23,072 nt of DNA from Pelargonium cotyledonis (lineage: Eukaryota; Streptophyta; Magnoliopsida; Geraniales; Geraniaceae), in the NCBI GenBank assembly GCA_036897625.1, contig JAYMTA010000914.1, positions 1 through 23,072 of the forward strand. The letters are read 5' to 3'. How positions within the stretch are numbered: position 1 is the first letter of the stretch; the number at the start of each line of letters is the position of its first letter. The notes under the pieces were generated by a model, which was not told the DNA's origin, ran no database searches, and worked only from the letters and a program-made list of their open reading frames with translations. Below are positions 19,101 through 23,072 of this stretch, one piece after another. Made by a program: the position numbers and the translations under genes.

Positions 19101-20432
19101 CAATTCTCAACACAATGTATTTTCGAAATTACAAAAAGGAAAAGAAAAAATAAATCCAGTTTCTATATTGATCTTATACCATTCTTCCCACTGTTGCAGA
19201 ATCAACAAAAATCAATGGCTGCTCCTGAAGAAGTTCATCTAACAATTGTTGGTCTATGGATTCATCACTTCCCTGGTCCTCTATGGACACATCAGTGCTC
19301 GATGTAACTGCAACTGTAGTTGGTAGGCAGGTGAGTTACCATATAAAGAAACAGAAGTTCACAGATATGTAGTGCATGTACTCATTCAGCATTAATGATA
19401 GAAGTAGAAACCTAGATTCCTATTGGTGATCTGAAACCAATCTGAATACTTAATTAAGCACGGAAGCAGATAATGATCCAAACAATTATGAATTAATACA
19501 CATTCAATTTCAATAATTTTTTCAATATTTTATTTCTTTTCTGTTCCTAAGAAAAGAAAAAAAGAAAAGGGTCTCACAAGCAAACTGAAAAGAACATTAC
19601 TGTTCCCTGAAAAACTATATATTTCCCCATTGACATTGAAAGCACATTATGGTTTCCCAACTTACAACAACATCAAGATACCATATGTAGAACAGTAGAA
19701 GTAAAATCCGACAAAATGAGTTGCTAAGAAATAGAATTAACTATAAAGAAACTTGAGCTAGCTTTTGGAAGATATACAATTAACTATAAAGAAACTTGAG
19801 CTAGCTTTTGGAAGATATACCGACAAAATATATGGCATAGAAAAGAAACAAAATGGAGATACAAAAATACAAATTTTAAGTCACATCAATTCATAATGAA
19901 AAAGGAGTGCTCTGAGATGATGTCATGCTGGTAGGTTATCCCCAAATCTAGTCAATTGATAAATGAACTTAATGTAGTGTCCTACATTATTACATTCTCA
20001 TATAAGGGTCCAAATACATGCATCATTATTTATTCTTTTAACTTGCTAAAATATAATTCATGAATGCAAATTGAAGATAATATCATTTTTATCACATTTA
20101 ATGCACAAAAACTAGTAAGAAATACAAAATGTGATGTACTTATGATCCATTATATACAACACAAAGTAATCGTTTTGTATATCATGAAACATCATGCAGT
20201 CTCTGAGATACTTGGTCGGACCAAAAAGATGATATAACATCATGATTATTAGCTGTAGTAACTTACCATTCTGACAATTCTTGATACATGCATCTAAGTC
20301 TGCTTTTTGTTGAGAAATACCATGACAGCATGATTTCTTGGAAATTATACTTGACTTTTGACATACACGAAGATCCTTTTTTTCTTTTAAAGATCCTGTA
20401 CTTAATTTGGTCTTCATTTTCAACGATGGCAT
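16181..20432 (-). CDS. SSP4: SCP1/FCP1-like RNA polymerase II CTD phosphatase, 6 coding exons, about 475 aa
   Basis: Coding exons, 5' to 3' on the minus strand: 20432-20267, 19313-19180, 18729-18627, 18008-17478, 17005-16671, 16339-16181; 1428 nt including TAA, all GT-AG with matching phases. The N-terminal ~300 residues are acidic and Ser-rich without a clear domain. The C-terminal HAD phosphatase (NIF/FCP1 homology) domain starts at LVLDLDETLVHST, with nucleophile motif D309-L-D311-E-T313. Other motifs are FTAS (T364), YTKDL (K403) and IIDNSP (D419, N420), matching the Scp1 active-site set; the FFNM-to-YVK strand and SWFDDPSD end are typical. Plant SSP4-type enzymes remove phosphate from the Pol II CTD in the nucleus. 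The start MPSLKMK is the first in-frame ATG, and its length is close to Arabidopsis SSP4 (about 450 aa). Convergent with PRP39. SSP4 versus SSP4b cannot be separated here. Confidence 0.9.
17006..17477 (-). other. SSP4 intron splitting the catalytic DxDxT motif
   Basis: This 472-nt intron is inserted after the first base of the Glu codon in DLDET (exon end GATG|GTAATA, next exon ACAG|AAACT). If unspliced, the frame reads Gly-Asn-Lys-Ile and stops, ending the protein before the phosphatase domain. The middle (about 17120-17300) has phrases such as 'ggtcatctaagcttaagtgacc' that resemble a dispersed plant repeat, but no ends could be defined. Confidence 0.75.
18009..18626 (-). other. SSP4 intron (618 nt) between the third and fourth coding exons
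   Basis: The donor is GCAG|GTAGAT, and the acceptor, TTTCTTCTTTCAATCTATAATAG, has a strong pyrimidine tract. The open frame extends upstream of this acceptor to 18045 and beyond, but the only nearby alternative AG (18053-18052) would break the frame. No gene was seen inside. Confidence 0.75.
19308..19315 (-). promoter_or_regulatory. Tandem 3' splice acceptors 6 nt apart
   Basis: On the minus strand the intron ends CTACAG|TTGCAG|TTACATCG. Either AG joins in frame to the preceding exon's single G, giving VAVTSS or VTSS. The outcome differs by two residues (Ala-Val). This is a plausible NAGNAG-like site; use of both is not proven. Confidence 0.5.
19314..20266 (-). other. SSP4 intron (953 nt) between the first two coding exons
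   Basis: The donor is AATG|GTAAGT (strong) and the acceptor is CTACAG|TTG. It contains the perfect 43-bp tandem duplication at 19735-19820. No gene was seen. Confidence 0.75.
19735..19820. repeat. Perfect 43-bp tandem duplication
   Basis: Positions 19735-19777 and 19778-19820 are identical, with no mismatch by eye. The unit contains the palindrome GAGCTAGCTT at its centre. Complete identity means a recent duplication or a possible assembly artefact. It lies in an intron of the phosphatase gene. Confidence 0.92.
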
Positions 20433-21500
20433 TTGAACTGTGCTTTTGGTATTTACCACAATCTTGATTCAGGAACATCAGTGGGTAAACAAGACCCTTT
20501 AGAAAATCATAGCACCAGGAAAAATTGATCATGATTATAGTTAAGATAAGATGCAAAGACATTGAAACGAAATGCATAGAAGCTATTAGAGAACAAAGGA
20601 TGTCAGTTCGAGCTTTATTCAGGCAACATAAGGTGTTAGATAAGTGGAAATACATGTGTGAACATTTGCATAAGCATTATCATAACACTAAAATTATGGC
20701 ATAGTTGCAATTCAATAAGCTGCTTTATAATTTACATTAAAAAAAAGAAGTTAGGATGTATACAAGTTACTCAGTTTTAGAATATTTCCTAAGTATGAAA
20801 AAGTCTACTTGTGTTACCTTAACTACTAAAACATCTCTTTCCTAGAAGTATACGTCTTTTTCCTTGTCTATACCTAATTACGTGTAGACCCATGTATCCT
20901 CCCATTTTCACTGCTGTCCATACCTATAGACCCATCCTACAGGTGATCTTAAAAGTAAAGACCATCATCAAAAGAGACCCATGTATCTTCATTAAGTTTC
21001 TTTCAATGCATTTTTTTCTTGTCATACTTGTGGCACATAATACATAAACAGTATCCACTTCTAATGCATTTTTTTTTTCATTTCTCCAACCTTATCCTCT
21101 CAATATCGAAATCTTCCAAAAAGGAAACATACGCGGGAAAGAAATGTTAAACACGTCTAATAACAGTAAACCACACACAAATGACAATTAAATAGTTGAA
21201 TCTACAAGCTAGAGAAATATAACACCGAAACATAATTAAATGGTCCGTAGAATGACATATACTGTAGATAATAAATTGCAAAACAATAACTACCAACCAA
21301 GCAAACAACTCAACTATCAAAGTCAACCTAGTACAATCACCAACAAACTCAGCACGTCTACACGAAACAAAAATACAAATCTCAACAAAATTAGCAAAAC
21401 TGATAGCATTCACTAATAAAAAATTACAGCATTCACGACTCATGTCTCCTAGAAACAAGCAAGTAATTGAAGCCATCCAGTGAAACCGTTAATCAAGCAG

Positions 21501-22260
21501 TCACTACCCATATCACAAGCACCACAACAAACATTGAAAAGACCAAGAAACAACATACCCAGCTATGAAAAAAAACTAATGTTTTGACAAAAACCCACCA
21601 AAAGGGAAGTCAACTAAGTTTCCTATCACGGGAGAAGTAGCCCAGAAGATATACAACAAACAAAATATACTGAAAAAAAAAACACAGGACAAAGTTGACC
21701 AATCAAAACTCAAGCATCCCAATAAAAGCTAATATGCGTAAATCTGTTACGGAAGTTATGCAGCTGAAAATATCATTTACACAGTTACCACCAGTGACCA
21801 GTTTAAAAATAAAAATAAAAACCACAAATTGAAGACACCAAAACAGAACATTCCCAATAAGTAGAAAAACCCAAACTTTTGACAAACCCCACAAAAAATG
21901 AAAGTCAAAATACTTACCAATACAAATGAAGTTTGCCCATAAGCACTACAAACAGCAGAATTGACAAAACAAAGCAAAAAGAAAAACATAGGCCAACTGA
22001 AACTCAACAGCTACTACCCATTTCACAAACACCAAACCACAGATTGAAGAGACAAAAAAACAGCATATCCAATAACCAGAAAAGATCAACATAGTTGGAC
22101 TAAAACACACACAAAATTCAAGTCAACCAAGTTCACAATCCAAACAAAACACATTACATAAATGCACAAAAAACAGCACAATTCACCATGGAAAAGCAAA
22201 CAACACTCCCAATCAAAAATCAAAACCAACCCACAAGCATAAACCCTAGAAAAATCACAC
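21501..22260. repeat. Degenerate tandem repeat array in the leader intron (about three units)
   Basis: Three diverged units start near 21501, 21790 and 22011. On the + strand each runs through 'ctaccca..tcacaa.cacca' (units 1 and 3), 'accaca...attgaag...acc', 'cagcata.ccca.ta...agaaaa', 'ttttgacaaa.cccac.aaaa', and 'gaagtcaa'. Then comes 'agt.gccca.aag..tacaaaca ... aca.aggcca...actcaa.ca' in units 1 and 2. Spacing is roughly 215-300 bp. The units are too diverged for exact borders by eye. Confidence 0.5.
22241..22248. promoter_or_regulatory. Telo-box motif AAACCCTA
   Basis: AAACCCTA lies about 190 bp inside the leader intron from the proposed donor. Telo boxes near plant transcription starts are common in genes of the basal expression machinery. 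A single short match; function is not shown. Confidence 0.3.
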
Positions 22261-22440
22261 TGAAACAACGGTTATACAGTTACAACCCACAGAAATCACA
22301 AACCGTTGAAACAGAAACAGAGCAGCAATCAAAATTGACAGCGAAGCGAACGGTACACAAAAACACAATCAGCTCATGAAAAGTACAAAAATTTACAGTG
22401 AATTTGAGAGGGAAATCGAAGCACACGGATATGGGATACC

Positions 22441-22560
22441 TCTCTGTAGCGGACGTAACACTTTCTCTCTCTAAGAAGTAAGAAAAAAAGGACTTTCTCT
22501 CTCTTAACTTCCACGAACGGTCAGACAAGAAGAGCACTGTCGGGGTCGTATTGGAAGCTA
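22441..22560 (-). other. Probable 5' UTR exon of the SSP4 gene
   Basis: On the minus strand this stretch holds GA-rich runs (gagagagaaagt at about 22492-22503 and 22462-22473) and ends at the donor AGAGAG|GTATCC. It contains no in-frame start that could extend the protein. The 5' limit is a guess; the boundary of about 22560 is where the composition changes. Confidence 0.4.
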
Positions 22561-22872
22561 CGGACGGCTGTGATCGAATCTTAGACGAAAAGTTTCAACC
22601 GATACGGTAGCGCCACGTAGGATGTGGAGCCAGCTCATCATGATGCGTTGACACGTGCTGCTTCACGGAAAGAGAGGAAAAAGAGAGACTGCCAGTCATT
22701 TATCAACACCACCATAAAAGGGTTTATTGCACTTTGGTTCTTTAACTTTCAATGAAAATGCAGTTTCACCCTGTACTGCAAGTTTCAGCACTTTTAACCC
22801 TTTGTGTACCAAATGTTGTATCAAACCACCGTAAATAAACGAAGATTCCAACTGTAAGGTTGAGCTTTTAGT
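22561..22872 (-). promoter_or_regulatory. Upstream region of the SSP4 gene
   Basis: It contains a G-box CACGTG at 22652-22657 within TTGACACGTG, and a second ACGT core (gccacgtagg, about 22611-22620). The segment 22720-22800 ('gggtttattgcactttggttc...aactttcaatg...') reads like a dispersed repeat seen in many plant genomes, so the functional promoter is probably confined to roughly 22561-22700. No clear TATA box was identified. Confidence 0.4.
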
Positions 22873-23072
22873 CAGGCCCGGCCCAGAAGCAGGACAGGCA
22901 GTGCAATGGCCTAGGGCCCATTTAAAAAAAAAATTCTTCTGCTATATTAAAAATATATATGAAATAGGCTGTTTAGCGACGTCTCCAGCGCCTCCAACCG
23001 TACAGCACCAACGGCAATTGCAACGGCACAGTGTCATATCAACAATTAAATATATTTTTTAATTTTTAAAAA
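22873..23072. mobile_element. Possible end of a hAT-like element
   Basis: From 22873 the sequence CAGGCCCGGCCCAG, followed by 'ggcctagggcccattt' and an A-run, has the style of plant hAT transposon ends with GGCCC/CCTAGGGCCC words. The rest to the window edge is AT-rich with a GC-rich island at 22975-23030. The opposite end and 8-bp target duplication are not in the window, so this remains tentative. Confidence 0.35.

Larger units (their letters stand above)
20438..22439 (-). other. Probable 2-kb leader intron of the SSP4 gene
   Basis: The proposed donor is AGAGAG|GTATCC (exon end 22440). The proposed acceptor is GCACAG|TTCAAATG, five bases before the start codon, but it lacks a pyrimidine tract, so another AG a little upstream (near 20463) is possible. 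On the transcribed strand the 5' half is strongly T/G-rich, as long plant leader introns often are. The 21500-22260 portion holds degenerate repeats, annotated separately. Confidence 0.5.

Noticed and set aside
20112-20266. Continuation of the first phosphatase coding frame past 20267
   Set aside because: A strong donor (G|GTAAGT) ends the exon, and the following residues are intron-like until a stop.
21147-22537. Several reverse-strand open frames rich in Phe, Leu, Val and Cys
   Set aside because: They fall in the T/G-rich leader intron and its repeats. Their composition reflects base bias, not membrane proteins.

Overview
This is plant nuclear DNA, most likely from a eudicot. It is AT-rich, its genes are split by GT-AG introns, and its introns carry typical plant transposable elements (Stowaway MITE, TRIM, copia LTR, RTE-type LINE, hAT-like sequence). 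I cannot name the species. No prokaryotic features, CRISPR array, rRNA or tRNA gene was seen.

Layout. 1-700: 3' end of a Ty1/copia LTR retrotransposon, with a 280-bp LTR bounded by TGTTATG/CATAACA. 731-880: a CCGG-rich repeat fragment. 881-1313: promoter and leader of gene 1. 1314-12627 (+): a 13-exon gene for a PRP39-type U1 snRNP protein of about 1185 aa, with HAT repeats followed by a long disordered tail ending in a glutamine-rich block. 12740-16030: a gene-free interval with repeats, between convergent 3' ends. 16181-20432 (-): a 6-coding-exon gene for an SCP1/FCP1-like CTD phosphatase of about 475 aa (SSP4 type). Its leader exon lies near 22441-22560, and a 2-kb leader intron with degenerate internal repeats separates it from the coding part. 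22560-22870: its upstream region. 22873-23072: probable edge of a hAT-like element.

Both proteins act around RNA polymerase II transcripts. PRP39 belongs to U1 snRNP and 5' splice-site recognition; SSP4-type enzymes dephosphorylate the Pol II C-terminal domain. The two genes are tail to tail. From memory, their Arabidopsis counterparts have neighbouring locus numbers (AT5G46400, AT5G46410), so the pair may be an old linkage.

Both reading frames are intact across every exon I could join, with matching splice phases and no frameshift. Four of the five introns above 1 kb in gene 1, or their neighbours, carry a mobile-element remnant. I did not find an undescribed biological system here. The less ordinary observations are the Q-rich PRP39 tail, the two short LTR elements with recognisable target-site duplications, the repeat array in the SSP4 leader intron, and splice-site arrangements that could give alternative proteins.
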